In this document: positions 9,037 to 17,079 of the stretch, one piece after another
Position numbering within the stretch: the first letter of the stretch is position 1
Layout: each line of letters opens with the position of its first letter
DNA from: CAZNPA01 sp964575095
GTDB lineage: Bacteria; Pseudomonadota; Alphaproteobacteria; Rickettsiales; SXRF01
Assembly (NCBI GenBank): GCA_964575095.1
Contig: CAZNPA010000008.1
Span: forward strand, 24,887-88,886
Direction of reading: 5' to 3'
DNA length: 64,000 bases
Notes under the pieces: model-generated
What the model was told of the DNA's origin: nothing
Databases searched by the model: none
The model's input: only the letters and a program-made list of their open reading frames with translations
Translations under genes and position numbers: made by a program

Positions 9037-10126
9037 GTGAGATTACCCAATATTTGTCGTTTTTCACCAGGCGCAACCCGCTGCCGGTAATGCCTCCAGC
9101 TAGAGATTCCAGCGAGCCGCGGTAATGGATGACCATATCCACCTGCTGTGAGGACATGGCCAGCATTTCGAGCTGCTCGATCATGGGTAGCCCGGCCAGC
9201 TTCGCCTTAAGTTGCGTCCACGAACCCAGGGTCGTGATGCTGGCCAGCACCATGATCTTGCCTTTTTCGCCGCCGCGCACGCCCTGCGTGTTCGATATTT
9301 CTTCGTTCTTTTTATTTTGCAAATTGTCGGCGATATCGCGGGCGGCGCGCGCCAGCAGCATATCTCGCGTTTCCTGCGCATCGGCGCGGAAGCTGAGCGC
9401 ATTGACTTCATTGGCAGCGCGGCTGATGCGGCGCTTGAATACGGTTAATACCATGTCCGGATTTTTCGTGTATTTCGCCTGCAGCAGGATAACGTCGCTG
9501 ACGCCGTAGCGCACGGTCATCGGCGCCAGCATGGCGTAGGTAGGGTTGGCCATGGTTTTCGCGTCGATGGTGGCCTGATCGTTATTGTCGCCGTAGGGAA
9601 CGATGATGTCGCCGGTGCTGCTTTCAAGCCCCAGCATTTTCCAGACGTTGCGCCACGGGTTGCGCTCTTCCCACAGCAACACCGTGCCGTCCTCCTCATA
9701 GGAAGTAATAAACAAAAACGAGCTGGTCTTCGACGGCACGTCGCTCTTATCGGTGCCGATGCCGAACTTGCTGATCAGGTTGCTGACTTCATCGGCGTCG
9801 AAACTGACGAGAAGCCGGGCGCGATAGCGGTTATCGGTGATTTTTTCCTCAAGCACCTCCGTGCCGCGCGTCATGGCGGCGATTTTCTTCTGGTCGAGCG
9901 TGGCCATGATGTTGTCGGCCTGACCGGGTGATGCCAACTTGTTCAGGAGATCGGTCAGCGCGTCGGACGCAGCTTTGCCCATGGCGATCTGGCGCGCATC
10001 GACAGCGTCCTTGCCGACAGCGTCCACCGACACTTCGCTGTTAACGATGGCTTCGCCGGCCTGCGCTGCGATAGAATGGAGCATGCCAACTATCAGCAAT
10101 AACCCAATATATTTTGTGTACCGCAT
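9029..10126 (-). CDS. DUF2066-domain exported protein
   Basis: The 365-residue protein begins with a signal peptide (MRYTKYIGLLLIVGMLHSIA, cleavage near AQA-GEA). It then has the DUF2066 opening pattern: repeated Val-Asp segments, an ARQIAMGKAASDALTDLLNK helix and a beta-rich remainder. It is predicted to be periplasmic; function is unknown. Its place beside PerM, HdaA and purM is the usual one for the family. The reading frame stays open for 55 codons upstream, through a REP-like repeat, but the signal peptide fixes the start at 10126. Confidence 0.8.
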   Translation of the reverse strand: MRYTKYIGLLLIVGMLHSIAAQAGEAIVNSEVSVDAVGKDAVDARQIAMGKAASDALTDLLNKLASPGQADNIMATLDQKKIAAMTRGTEVLEEKITDNRYRARLLVSFDADEVSNLISKFGIGTDKSDVPSKTSSFLFITSYEEDGTVLLWEERNPWRNVWKMLGLESSTGDIIVPYGDNNDQATIDAKTMANPTYAMLAPMTVRYGVSDVILLQAKYTKNPDMVLTVFKRRISRAANEVNALSFRADAQETRDMLLARAARDIADNLQNKKNEEISNTQGVRGGEKGKIMVLASITTLGSWTQLKAKLAGLPMIEQLEMLAMSSQQVDMVIHYRGSLESLAGGITGSGLRLVKNDKYWVISRD

Positions 10127-10140
10127 CCTTACCCTACATT

Positions 10141-10292
10141 CGTCATCCCCGCGACTCGCCTTGGCGAAGCCTTGGATAATATTTCCTAAGTAGGAAAATG
10201 CCAAGGGCGTAGCCAGGAGGCGGGGATCCAGAGCCAAACGGATACGTCCATCCATGCAGCCCCGGACCCCGCAACAAGTGCGGGGTGACAAC
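10141..10292. repeat. REP-like composite of nested hairpins
   Basis: This intergenic block between two divergent genes has a long imperfect inverted repeat. The left arm is CGTCATCCCCGCGACTCGCC and on; the right arm ends GGAGGCGGGGATCC. An inner AT hairpin (ATTTCCTAAGTAGGAAAAT, 10180-10198) sits at its centre. It is followed by a second hairpin, CCCCGCA-ACAAG-TGCGGGG, at about 10267-10285. This resembles the dispersed 'GTCATCCCCGCGA...GCGGGGATCC' repeats of many proteobacteria. I saw no second full copy in the window. Confidence 0.75.
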
Positions 10293-10359
10293 CATTCATC
10301 GCTTGAATCCTGCCTTGGCTTCTTGTACCTAGAAACCAGCCAAATCGCAAGGATATTGG

Positions 10360-11412
10360 ATGAGCACGCAGGGAGAAGCCACCTATAAAGACGCCGGGGT
10401 CGATATCGATGCCGGCGATGCGCTGGTCGAACGGATCAAGCCCTTTGCCAAGGCAACGCGGCGTTTAGGCTCGATGGATGATCTCGGCGGGTTCGGCGCG
10501 CTGTTCGATCTCAAAAAAGCCGGGTACAAACGCCCGCTGCTGGTATCCTCCACCGACGGCGTCGGCACCAAACTTAAAATCGCGCAGGCGGTGGGAAAGC
10601 ACGACACGATCGGCATCGACCTTGTCGCCATGTGCGTTAACGATCTCATTGTGCAGGGCGCCGAGCCGTTATTCTTCCTCGATTATTTCGCCAGCGGAAA
10701 ACTGGACGTCAAGGTTGCAACGCAAGTCATCAAAGGCATCGCCGACGGCTGCGAGCAAGCCGGTTGTGCGTTGGTCGGCGGTGAAACGGCGGAAATGCCG
10801 GGCATGTATACCGGCGGCGACTACGACCTTGCCGGATTTTCGGTGGGCGCCGTCGAGCGCGGAAAAACGTTGCCGCGCGGAAATCTTAAAAAAGGCGATA
10901 TGGTATTGGGGCTGGCTTCAAGCGGTGTGCATTCCAACGGCTATTCGCTGGTGCGCCATATTGTCGCCAGACAAGGTCTTGATTACGGCGCAAAATCGCC
11001 GTTCGATAAAAACAAAACGCTGGGGCTCGGCCTGCTTGCGCCCACGCGCATTTACGTAAAGTCTTGCCTCAAGGTCATCCGCAAATTCCCAAAAGGCATG
11101 AAGGCGCTGGCGCACATCACCGGCGGCGGGCTGGTCGAGAACCTGCCGCGCGTGCTGCCGAAAACGCTGGGCGCCAGTATTGACCTGTCAGCATGGGAGA
11201 CGCCACCGGTATTCGAATGGCTGCAACAGGCCGGAAATGTGCCGTGGAACGACATGTACCGCACCTTCAACTGCGGCATCGGCATGGTGCTGGTCGTGGA
11301 CAAAAAATACGCCGATAAAATTGCCGCCAACCTCAGGAAAGGCGGTGAGCAGGTATTTTACATCGGCGAAATCACGGCACGAAAATCCAAGGCCGTTGTG
11401 TTGCATGGCTAA
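10360..11412 (+). CDS. purM: Phosphoribosylformylglycinamidine cyclo-ligase (AIR synthetase)
   Basis: PurM closes the imidazole ring in step 5 of purine synthesis, using ATP. The 350-residue protein has the expected landmarks: an early GGFGALFDL segment, STDGVGTKLKIA, GIDLVAMCVNDL, GGETAEMPGMY, SSGVHSNGYSL and the HITGGGL motif. A Shine-Dalgarno AAGGA lies about 10 bases before the ATG. The stop overlaps the purN start by 8 bases, so the two steps are made together. It is transcribed divergently from the DUF2066 gene across the repeat block. Confidence 0.97.
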   Translation: MSTQGEATYKDAGVDIDAGDALVERIKPFAKATRRLGSMDDLGGFGALFDLKKAGYKRPLLVSSTDGVGTKLKIAQAVGKHDTIGIDLVAMCVNDLIVQGAEPLFFLDYFASGKLDVKVATQVIKGIADGCEQAGCALVGGETAEMPGMYTGGDYDLAGFSVGAVERGKTLPRGNLKKGDMVLGLASSGVHSNGYSLVRHIVARQGLDYGAKSPFDKNKTLGLGLLAPTRIYVKSCLKVIRKFPKGMKALAHITGGGLVENLPRVLPKTLGASIDLSAWETPPVFEWLQQAGNVPWNDMYRTFNCGIGMVLVVDKKYADKIAANLRKGGEQVFYIGEITARKSKAVVLHG

Positions 11413-11980
11413 GAAAAAAATCGCCGTCCTGATTTCCGGCAGCGGATCGAACCTGCAGGCGCTGATCGATGCTGCAGCAGCGGCGGATTACCCGGCCGAA
11501 ATTGTGGTGGTTATCTCCAATAAAGCAGAGGCTTATGGCCTTATCCGCGCCAAAAATTCCGGCATAGCTACGCATGTCATCAACCACAAAGATTATGACA
11601 GCCGCGAGGCGTTTGATAACGAAATCCAGCGGATTTTGCTTGGATATGGTGTCGATATCGTATGTTTAGCCGGGTTTATGCGCATGCTTTCGCCGCAGTT
11701 TGTCAACCGCTGGCCGGGGAAAATGCTTAACATCCATCCGTCGCTGCTGCCTGCCTTCAAAGGCGCGCACGCCGTGCATGACGCGCTGGCGGCCGGCGCA
11801 AAAGAAACCGGCTGCACCGTGCATTTCGTCACCGAAGAGATGGATGCCGGACCGATCGTGTTGCAGGCGCAAGTGCCCGTACTGCCGAGCGATAGCGAAA
11901 AAACATTGCTCGAACGTATCCACGCCGAGGAACATCGCATCTACCCGCTGGCGCTCCGCAAAATTGCCGAGTCCTTATAA
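11405..11980 (+). CDS. purN: Phosphoribosylglycinamide formyltransferase
   Basis: PurN transfers a formyl group from 10-formyl-tetrahydrofolate to GAR in step 3 of purine synthesis. The 191-residue protein shows SGSGSNLQAL near the N terminus, the catalytic region LAGFMRMLSPQFV, HPSLLPAFKGAHAVHDAL with the catalytic His, and a conserved VTEEMDAGPI segment. The ATG at 11405 (MAKKKIAVLISGSGS) overlaps the end of purM; a longer in-frame extension from 11180 lies inside purM and is not used. A promoter for the next unit starts just after its stop. Confidence 0.96.
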   Translation: MAKKKIAVLISGSGSNLQALIDAAAAADYPAEIVVVISNKAEAYGLIRAKNSGIATHVINHKDYDSREAFDNEIQRILLGYGVDIVCLAGFMRMLSPQFVNRWPGKMLNIHPSLLPAFKGAHAVHDALAAGAKETGCTVHFVTEEMDAGPIVLQAQVPVLPSDSEKTLLERIHAEEHRIYPLALRKIAESL

Positions 11981-11995
11981 AATCCAAATGCACGC

Positions 11996-12025
11996 TTGAC
12001 AGACAAGGTTAAAAAGTGCTTAACT
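11996..12025 (+). promoter_or_regulatory. Promoter of the leader-peptide attenuator
   Basis: TTGACA (11996-12001) matches the -35 consensus 6/6. An 18-base spacer leads to a weak -10, TTAACT (12020-12025, 3/6). Transcription would start near 12032, close to an ATG, so the leader may be leaderless or begin at the internal ATG 12092. Confidence 0.45.
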
Positions 12026-12091
12026 TTTGCCATGCAATACACGCATAGCTCATTTGATGGTTCTTTCCGCGCCGCCGCGCCGCGTGCTGCC

Positions 12092-12184
12092 ATGCGTATG
12101 CGTTTTTTTTATGCGGCAGCACAACTGGTAATGGTCGTGATTACCGTTGTGGGCATTCCAGGGGGCGGTGTCGTGGTTTTATAA
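12092..12184 (+). CDS. Putative branched-chain amino acid leader peptide, 30 aa
   Basis: This short ORF begins MRMRFFYAAAQL; 8 of its last 18 codons are Val, with 2 Ile and 1 Leu (…VMVVITVVGI…VVVL). Such composition is the hallmark of ilv-type leader peptides whose translation senses charged tRNA-Val/Ile/Leu. A rho-independent terminator starts 19 bases after the stop. An in-frame ATG at 12032 could extend it to 50 residues from a leaderless transcript. No biosynthetic ilv or leu gene follows; the next gene is an SDR-like protein. Confidence 0.6.
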   Translation: MRMRFFYAAAQLVMVVITVVGIPGGGVVVL

Positions 12185-12240
12185 TCTAAAAAAATCCAGA
12201 CAAAAACCCGCCCCTCCCAACAAAGGAAGCGGGTTTTTTT
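12161..12240 (+). terminator. Attenuator: terminator hairpin with competing antiterminator
   Basis: The terminator stem AAAACCCGC (12204-12212) pairs with GCGGGTTTT (12229-12237) and is followed by a T-run to 12240. GGGGCGG (12162-12168), within the Gly codons of the leader peptide, is the exact complement of CCGCCCC (12208-12214), which overlaps the 5' terminator arm. A ribosome stalled at the Val/Ile codons upstream would leave GGGGCGG free to block the terminator. A ribosome reaching the stop at 12184 would cover it and allow termination. That is the classical attenuation logic. The mechanism is inferred. Confidence 0.65.
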
Positions 12241-12265
12241 ATGGTCATAACTTTCGGAATAAACA

Positions 12266-13144
12266 ATGTCTGAGCAGGTTGAAAATTTATACATCGTCGT
12301 CGGCGCCCGGGAAGAAACCGGCGCCCGCTACCGATCGGCATTGGCTGAAAAGCGCGGGAATCTCTGCCTCGGCATCGACCGCAATCTGGGCTCTTCGGAA
12401 GTGTATTGGGAAACGCGCGACAAAGGCATGTTGCGCATCGACTGGCAAAACACCAGTGATGAAAAAATCGACCGCGAGCTGGAAGCATTCATCGACACGC
12501 ATTGCACGGCGCTGCCCAGGCAGGTCACCCTCTTATTCGCCAGCAACGCGCCGACGGCAACCGCCCAGCGCGTGGACGAAAAAACGCTCAAGGCCGACGA
12601 GCTGGCGCTCAAGAACCTAACGCTCAAAGTGAATAGCCTGCTGGAGCAGCGCGCCCGAGGCGAACAGCGGCCGGTATCCTTAAACGTCGTCGCTTTAAGC
12701 AGCGCCGAAGTCACACATCCCGGCACGGCACTCGCCCCTTCGTACGCATTATCGAAAGCGCGCATGGAATCTTTCATCCGGACGTTCGTCCATAACCCAT
12801 CTTCGCCGCATGTCAAAAAAAGCGGCCTGGCGCTGCGCACGCCGCTGCTTGCCGCCGGGACATCCCTGCATCACGACTCGGATATAACCGCAGAAAAATT
12901 GGTGGATATCACCTTGCCGGCCATCTGCTCACCGGAAGAGGGAAACAACCGCATATTTGATATCGAAAGCGGGGCACAGGCATCGCCGCCGCAAGCCAAA
13001 CCGCGCGAAGCATTAGGGTTCGGATCGATCGATAGCTCGATAGTGGGCTCTTCGCTCAACACGCTGACCGAAATGGCCAGAACCGGGCGCATCGGCCATC
13101 CGCACGCCACCTTACTGGTAAAATCCGGCCAGGCGCTTAGTTAG
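12266..13144 (+). CDS. Divergent SDR-like (Rossmann fold) protein
   Basis: The 292-residue protein opens with a beta-strand and glycine turn (LYIVVGAREETGARYRSAL). It has VALSSAEV followed by YALSKARMESFIRTF, which fits the SDR catalytic Ser and Tyr-x3-Lys. The C terminus (HPHATLLVKSGQALS) recalls the usual SDR ending (GQ-x-hydrophobic-x-x-GG). The N-terminal TGxxxGxG motif is degenerate, so cofactor binding is uncertain. No substrate can be named. It is the first gene after the attenuator, and its 3' end overlaps ndk tail to tail by 4 bases. Confidence 0.5.
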   Translation: MSEQVENLYIVVGAREETGARYRSALAEKRGNLCLGIDRNLGSSEVYWETRDKGMLRIDWQNTSDEKIDRELEAFIDTHCTALPRQVTLLFASNAPTATAQRVDEKTLKADELALKNLTLKVNSLLEQRARGEQRPVSLNVVALSSAEVTHPGTALAPSYALSKARMESFIRTFVHNPSSPHVKKSGLALRTPLLAAGTSLHHDSDITAEKLVDITLPAICSPEEGNNRIFDIESGAQASPPQAKPREALGFGSIDSSIVGSSLNTLTEMARTGRIGHPHATLLVKSGQALS

Positions 13145-13563
13145 CCAACGATTTCACAATCACTGAAGAAAAAGCGGATTTCTTTTTCCGCATTTTCGGG
13201 CGAATCGGAACCGTGGATGGCGTTACGCTCGATGCTTTCGCCGAATTCTTTGCGGATGGTTCCGACGGCGGATTTCGCCGGATCGGTGGCACCCATGATT
13301 TCGCGGTTCTTGAGAACGGCGTTTTCACCCTCAAGCACCTGCGCCACCACCGGGCCGGAGACCATGTACTCCACCAGCTCGTCATAGAACGGGCGCTCCT
13401 TGTGCACGGCGTAAAATTCACGCGCCTGCAGGCGCGAGAGGCGCGTGCGTTTCTGCGCGACGATGTGCAGCCCCTGCTCCTCGAATTTGGCGTTGATTTT
13501 TCCGGTGATATTGCGCGCGGTGGCGTCGGGTTTAATCATCGAAAACGTACGTTGTTTGGCCAT
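13141..13563 (-). CDS. ndk: Nucleoside diphosphate kinase
   Basis: Ndk transfers the gamma phosphate between nucleoside tri- and diphosphates through a phosphohistidine. The 140-residue protein has the N-terminal KQRTFSMIKPDATARN, the KRTRLSRLQAREFYAVHKERPFY region, and RNAIHGSDSPENAEKEI containing the active-site His. Two in-frame ATGs lie at 13569 and 13563; GAAGG is 3 and 9 bases before them, so 13563 has the better spacing and gives the family's usual length. It stands as a single gene. Confidence 0.95.
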   Translation of the reverse strand: MAKQRTFSMIKPDATARNITGKINAKFEEQGLHIVAQKRTRLSRLQAREFYAVHKERPFYDELVEYMVSGPVVAQVLEGENAVLKNREIMGATDPAKSAVGTIRKEFGESIERNAIHGSDSPENAEKEIRFFFSDCEIVG

Positions 13564-13670
13564 GGTCATTTACCTTCATTGTTATTGCTGCCGGGCTTAT
13601 ACGGCCTATGTGAAGATAAGGCAATATTTTTAGCCCTATACAACCGAAATAAATCCGCTATGTTACTTTT

Positions 13671-14507
13671 ATGCGCCCCTTTATCCTGTTGTTTTCGCTG
13701 TTATTACTGGCCGGTTGTGGCCATTTGCAGCAGCTGCAGGTTTTAAATCCCGAAGCCAATGATTTTTCGAGTTCGCTTTCGGCGGAATACCTGGCCTATG
13801 CCAGCGCCGAAGCCGAGCAGGGACATGCGCTTAATGCTGATTACTTCGCCGGCAAAGGGCTTCAAGCCTGGCGCGGCGACCCGGTTGAACTGGAGCCGGT
13901 TGATGCCACGCTTCCAAAACCGGCGCAAGCCAAACTGAATTACGCCCGCAACATGCTTTCGGCACTTTTAACCGACGATGTCAAACACGTAGCGGCGCAG
14001 AAAGCGGCACGGGCGCAACTGCTGTTCGATTGCTCGGTGAAGCAGGCGGCGCTCAAAACGAAACCAACCACCGTTTGCAGCGAGGAGCTACAGCAGGCGC
14101 TGCTCGATATCGAGACCGTCGCCTCGTCGTTCATGCTCGGCAAGGAAACGATGCATGAGATACGTTTCTCCGCAGGCAGCGCATCTTTAAGCAAGGCGGC
14201 GCTGGCGCTGGTCGATGAAATCACCGGTTATGTGCAGGACGAAACGGCGTTTGCCATCGATCTTGAGGGCCGTGCCGACAACGCCGCCGGCAAACAGCTG
14301 TTTGAAAAACGAGCAAGCGCGCTGCGCAAAGCCTTCGCCGCACGCGGCATCATGGAAGACCATATACAAATGCAAAGTACCGGCAGCGCCAACGGCAAGG
14401 CCGTGTATTTAAGCTGCGACGATACGGTCAAAGATAAAAATAAGATCCGCGTCACCATCCGCGTCTTCGGTCAGGATAAAAAAGAAACGGGAGCGCAAAC
14501 GTCATGA
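13671..14507 (+). CDS. OmpA-like outer-membrane lipoprotein 1
   Basis: The 278-residue protein starts with a lipoprotein signal (LLLLAGC, lipidated Cys16). An alpha-helical domain follows, with SAEYLAYASAEAEQGHALNADYFAGKGLQAW, and then a C-terminal OmpA-like domain beginning near EIRFSAGSASLSKAAL. This layout suggests anchorage in the outer membrane with binding to peptidoglycan. Its stop overlaps the next gene's start (ATGA), and that neighbour has the same architecture, so the two are a tandem duplicated pair. The function is unknown; the Pal-like role is inferred. Confidence 0.7.
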   Translation: MRPFILLFSLLLLAGCGHLQQLQVLNPEANDFSSSLSAEYLAYASAEAEQGHALNADYFAGKGLQAWRGDPVELEPVDATLPKPAQAKLNYARNMLSALLTDDVKHVAAQKAARAQLLFDCSVKQAALKTKPTTVCSEELQQALLDIETVASSFMLGKETMHEIRFSAGSASLSKAALALVDEITGYVQDETAFAIDLEGRADNAAGKQLFEKRASALRKAFAARGIMEDHIQMQSTGSANGKAVYLSCDDTVKDKNKIRVTIRVFGQDKKETGAQTS

Positions 14508-15520
14508 AGCGCTGGCTGAAAATAGCGGGACTAATGGTGCTGGTGGCCGGCCTTTCCGGTTGCTGCGTTTACCGCATGGAGGAGCTTCGCCGGGCCGAAC
14601 CGACCGGCACGCCGTTTGAAAAGGCGCTAACCGCAGGCTATCGCGATTTTGTCGCTATCGAAGAAGAGGAATATGACTGGTCGGCGGCGGCGTATTTTGC
14701 CGAAAAAGGGTTGCTGACGGCCTATGGCGTCGACGTCGAACCGGAACATCCCGAGGCCTGGGGCATTCAGGAGGCGTTATCCGAATTGAAAAAGGCGCGG
14801 GCGCAGTTAATGAAAGCATTGACGCGCAGCACGAAATCGATGTGGCCGGAATTAGCAGCAAAAGCTCAGGTATCCTATGATTCCTGGGTTGAGCAGCAGC
14901 ACGACGGCTGGCAACGGCTGAAAATCAAAGAAGCCCGCGATGCATTCAACGATTCCATGAAAAAAATATCCGCCGCGCGCGAAGCGCTGCATAAAAAACC
15001 AAAAGCAAAGGTAGCGGCAAAACACGTGAAGCATAAAGCCGCCGTGAAAAAACCGGCAGCGAAGAAACCGATAGCGAAAAAATCCGCGATAAAAACAAAG
15101 CCAAAGGCGGTAGCCAAGCCTGTAGCGGCAGCGGTAGAAAAGCCTGCGCCGACGGCTTTCAATCCGCCGCCGATCGTGTCGGAAACCAAGGAGGCGGAAA
15201 AGGCATCTTACATGGTGTTCTTTACCCCCGGCACCGGCGAATTATCGCCGGTCAGTCAGAAAATTATCGATGCCGCCGCCGAATCGCTGATGGCGCTGCA
15301 TTCGTACCATATCACCATTGACGCCGGCGCTGATCTCCCGGCGGGCGCCGACCCGACGCTGGCGATGGCGCGGGTCGAGGCGGTTAAGGAGCGTCTGCTC
15401 GTCGCCGGAATCAAGAGTTCGGCCATTGACATCGTGGCACAAGGTGGGGCAAAGTCCCCGACACCTGCCGCCACCCCGATACCGGTGGAACGCAAGGTGG
15501 AAATATTTATAACCGAGTAG
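14504..15520 (+). CDS. OmpA-like outer-membrane lipoprotein 2, with Lys/Ala/Pro linker
   Basis: The 338-residue paralogue of the preceding gene has a signal peptide with lipobox LSGC (Cys20). A related helical region follows (YDWSAAAYFAEKGLLTAYG), then a long Lys-Ala-Pro-rich linker of about 55 residues (near 165-220) and a C-terminal OmpA-like domain (MVFFTPGTGELSPVSQKI to VERKVEIFITE). The basic linker could span the periplasm or bind the cell wall. The shared AAYFAEKGL / ADYFAGKGL helix supports common descent with gene 1. guaA starts 10 bases downstream. Confidence 0.7.
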   Translation: MKRWLKIAGLMVLVAGLSGCCVYRMEELRRAEPTGTPFEKALTAGYRDFVAIEEEEYDWSAAAYFAEKGLLTAYGVDVEPEHPEAWGIQEALSELKKARAQLMKALTRSTKSMWPELAAKAQVSYDSWVEQQHDGWQRLKIKEARDAFNDSMKKISAAREALHKKPKAKVAAKHVKHKAAVKKPAAKKPIAKKSAIKTKPKAVAKPVAAAVEKPAPTAFNPPPIVSETKEAEKASYMVFFTPGTGELSPVSQKIIDAAAESLMALHSYHITIDAGADLPAGADPTLAMARVEAVKERLLVAGIKSSAIDIVAQGGAKSPTPAATPIPVERKVEIFITE

Positions 15521-15530
15521 TTTTTCCGGC

Positions 15531-17078
15531 ATGACCGACCGCATTCTTATTCTCGATTTTGGAGCGCAGTACACCCAGCTCATCGCACGGCGCGTGCGCG
15601 AGAACAACGTCTATTGCGAAATCCGCCCGTTCAATATCCCCGATGCGGAAATTGTGACATTCGGCGCCAAGGGCATCATTCTTTCCGGCGGCCCAGCCTC
15701 GGTGCACGAGGAATTCTCACCCACCATCAGCACAAAAATATTCACGCTCGGCGTGCCGATTTTAGGCATCTGCTACGGCGAGCAGCTTATGTGCCAGCTT
15801 CTGGGCGGCAAGGTCGAATCAGGGCATCACCGCGAATTCGGCCGCGCCATGGTCGACGTCGTTTCCGACTGCGCGCTGCTCAAAGGCGTCTGGAATGCCG
15901 GCGACAAAAAACAGGTATGGATGAGCCATGGCGACAAAGTCACTGCCATTCCGGAAGGCTTCAAGGCGGTGGCAACCACCCCCAGCGCGCCGTTTGCCGC
16001 CATCGCCAACGACGCCCGCCGCTATTACGGTATCCAGTTTCACGCCGAGGTCGCGCACACACCCGACGGCGGCAGGCTGCTCAAAAATTTTACGCATACG
16101 ATCTGCGGTTGCCGCGGCGACTGGACGATGGCCGCCTTCCGCCAGACCGAGATCGCGCGCATACGCGATCAGGTCGGCAGGGGCAAGGTCGTCTGCGGCG
16201 TCAGCGGGGGTGTCGATTCCTCGGTCGTGGCGGCGCTGTTGCACGAAGCCATCGGCGACCAGCTGGTGTGCATTTTCGTCAATACCGGCCTGTTGCGCGA
16301 AGGCGAGCCGGAACAGGTGGAAAAGCTGTTCAAGGAGCATTTCCATATTCCGTTGATCCATGTCGATGCCAGCTTATTATTTTTGCAGCGCCTGCAAAGC
16401 GTCAAAGACCCGGAGCAAAAACGCAAGATCATCGGCGAGACGTTCATTGAGGTGTTCGAAAAAGAAGCCGAACATGCCGGTGGCGCCGATTTTTTGGCTC
16501 AGGGCACACTTTACCCCGACGTCATCGAGTCAGTCTCGTTCACCGGCGGGCCGTCAGTCACCATCAAATCACACCACAATGTCGGCGGGCTGCCCGCACG
16601 CATGAAGATGAAGCTGGTCGAACCGCTGCGCGAACTGTTTAAAGACGAGGTCAGAAAGCTGGGAAAAGAACTGGGCATGCCCGAGAGCATGGTCGGACGG
16701 CATCCATTCCCGGGACCGGGGCTGGCTATCCGCATCCCGGGCGAAATCTCCGCCGATAAGCTGGCGCTGTTGCGCAAGGCCGATGCCATCTATATCGAAG
16801 AAATCCACAGCGCCGGGCTTTATAAGGAAATATGGCAGGCGTTTGCCGTGCTGCTGCCGGTCAAAACCGTGGGCGTCATGGGTGATGCCAGAAGTTACGA
16901 TTTCGTCTGTGCCCTGCGTGCCGTAACATCGACCGATGGCATGACGGCGGATTCTTACCCCTTCCAGCATGAATTCTTGAGCCGGGTCAGCAATCGTATT
17001 ATCAATGAGGTGCGCGGCATCAATCGCATCGTCTACGATGTCACGAGCAAGCCGCCGGGAACGATCGAATGGGAATGA
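15531..17078 (+). CDS. guaA: GMP synthase (glutamine-hydrolysing)
   Basis: GuaA aminates XMP to GMP with glutamine and ATP. The 515-residue protein has the class I amidotransferase domain with nucleophile Cys81 in GICYGEQLM and its His/Glu region IQFHAEVAHTP. It also has the ATP-pyrophosphatase P-loop SGGVDSS (225-231) and a dimerisation domain ending KPPGTIEWE, the standard GuaA terminus. There is one base between its stop and the next gene. It probably heads a run of envelope and ribosome-assembly genes. Confidence 0.97.
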   Translation: MTDRILILDFGAQYTQLIARRVRENNVYCEIRPFNIPDAEIVTFGAKGIILSGGPASVHEEFSPTISTKIFTLGVPILGICYGEQLMCQLLGGKVESGHHREFGRAMVDVVSDCALLKGVWNAGDKKQVWMSHGDKVTAIPEGFKAVATTPSAPFAAIANDARRYYGIQFHAEVAHTPDGGRLLKNFTHTICGCRGDWTMAAFRQTEIARIRDQVGRGKVVCGVSGGVDSSVVAALLHEAIGDQLVCIFVNTGLLREGEPEQVEKLFKEHFHIPLIHVDASLLFLQRLQSVKDPEQKRKIIGETFIEVFEKEAEHAGGADFLAQGTLYPDVIESVSFTGGPSVTIKSHHNVGGLPARMKMKLVEPLRELFKDEVRKLGKELGMPESMVGRHPFPGPGLAIRIPGEISADKLALLRKADAIYIEEIHSAGLYKEIWQAFAVLLPVKTVGVMGDARSYDFVCALRAVTSTDGMTADSYPFQHEFLSRVSNRIINEVRGINRIVYDVTSKPPGTIEWE

Positions 17079-17079
17079 C

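Noticed and set aside
10127..10291. 55-codon upstream extension of the DUF2066 gene
   Set aside because: It runs through a REP-like repeat; the signal peptide begins at the ATG at 10126.
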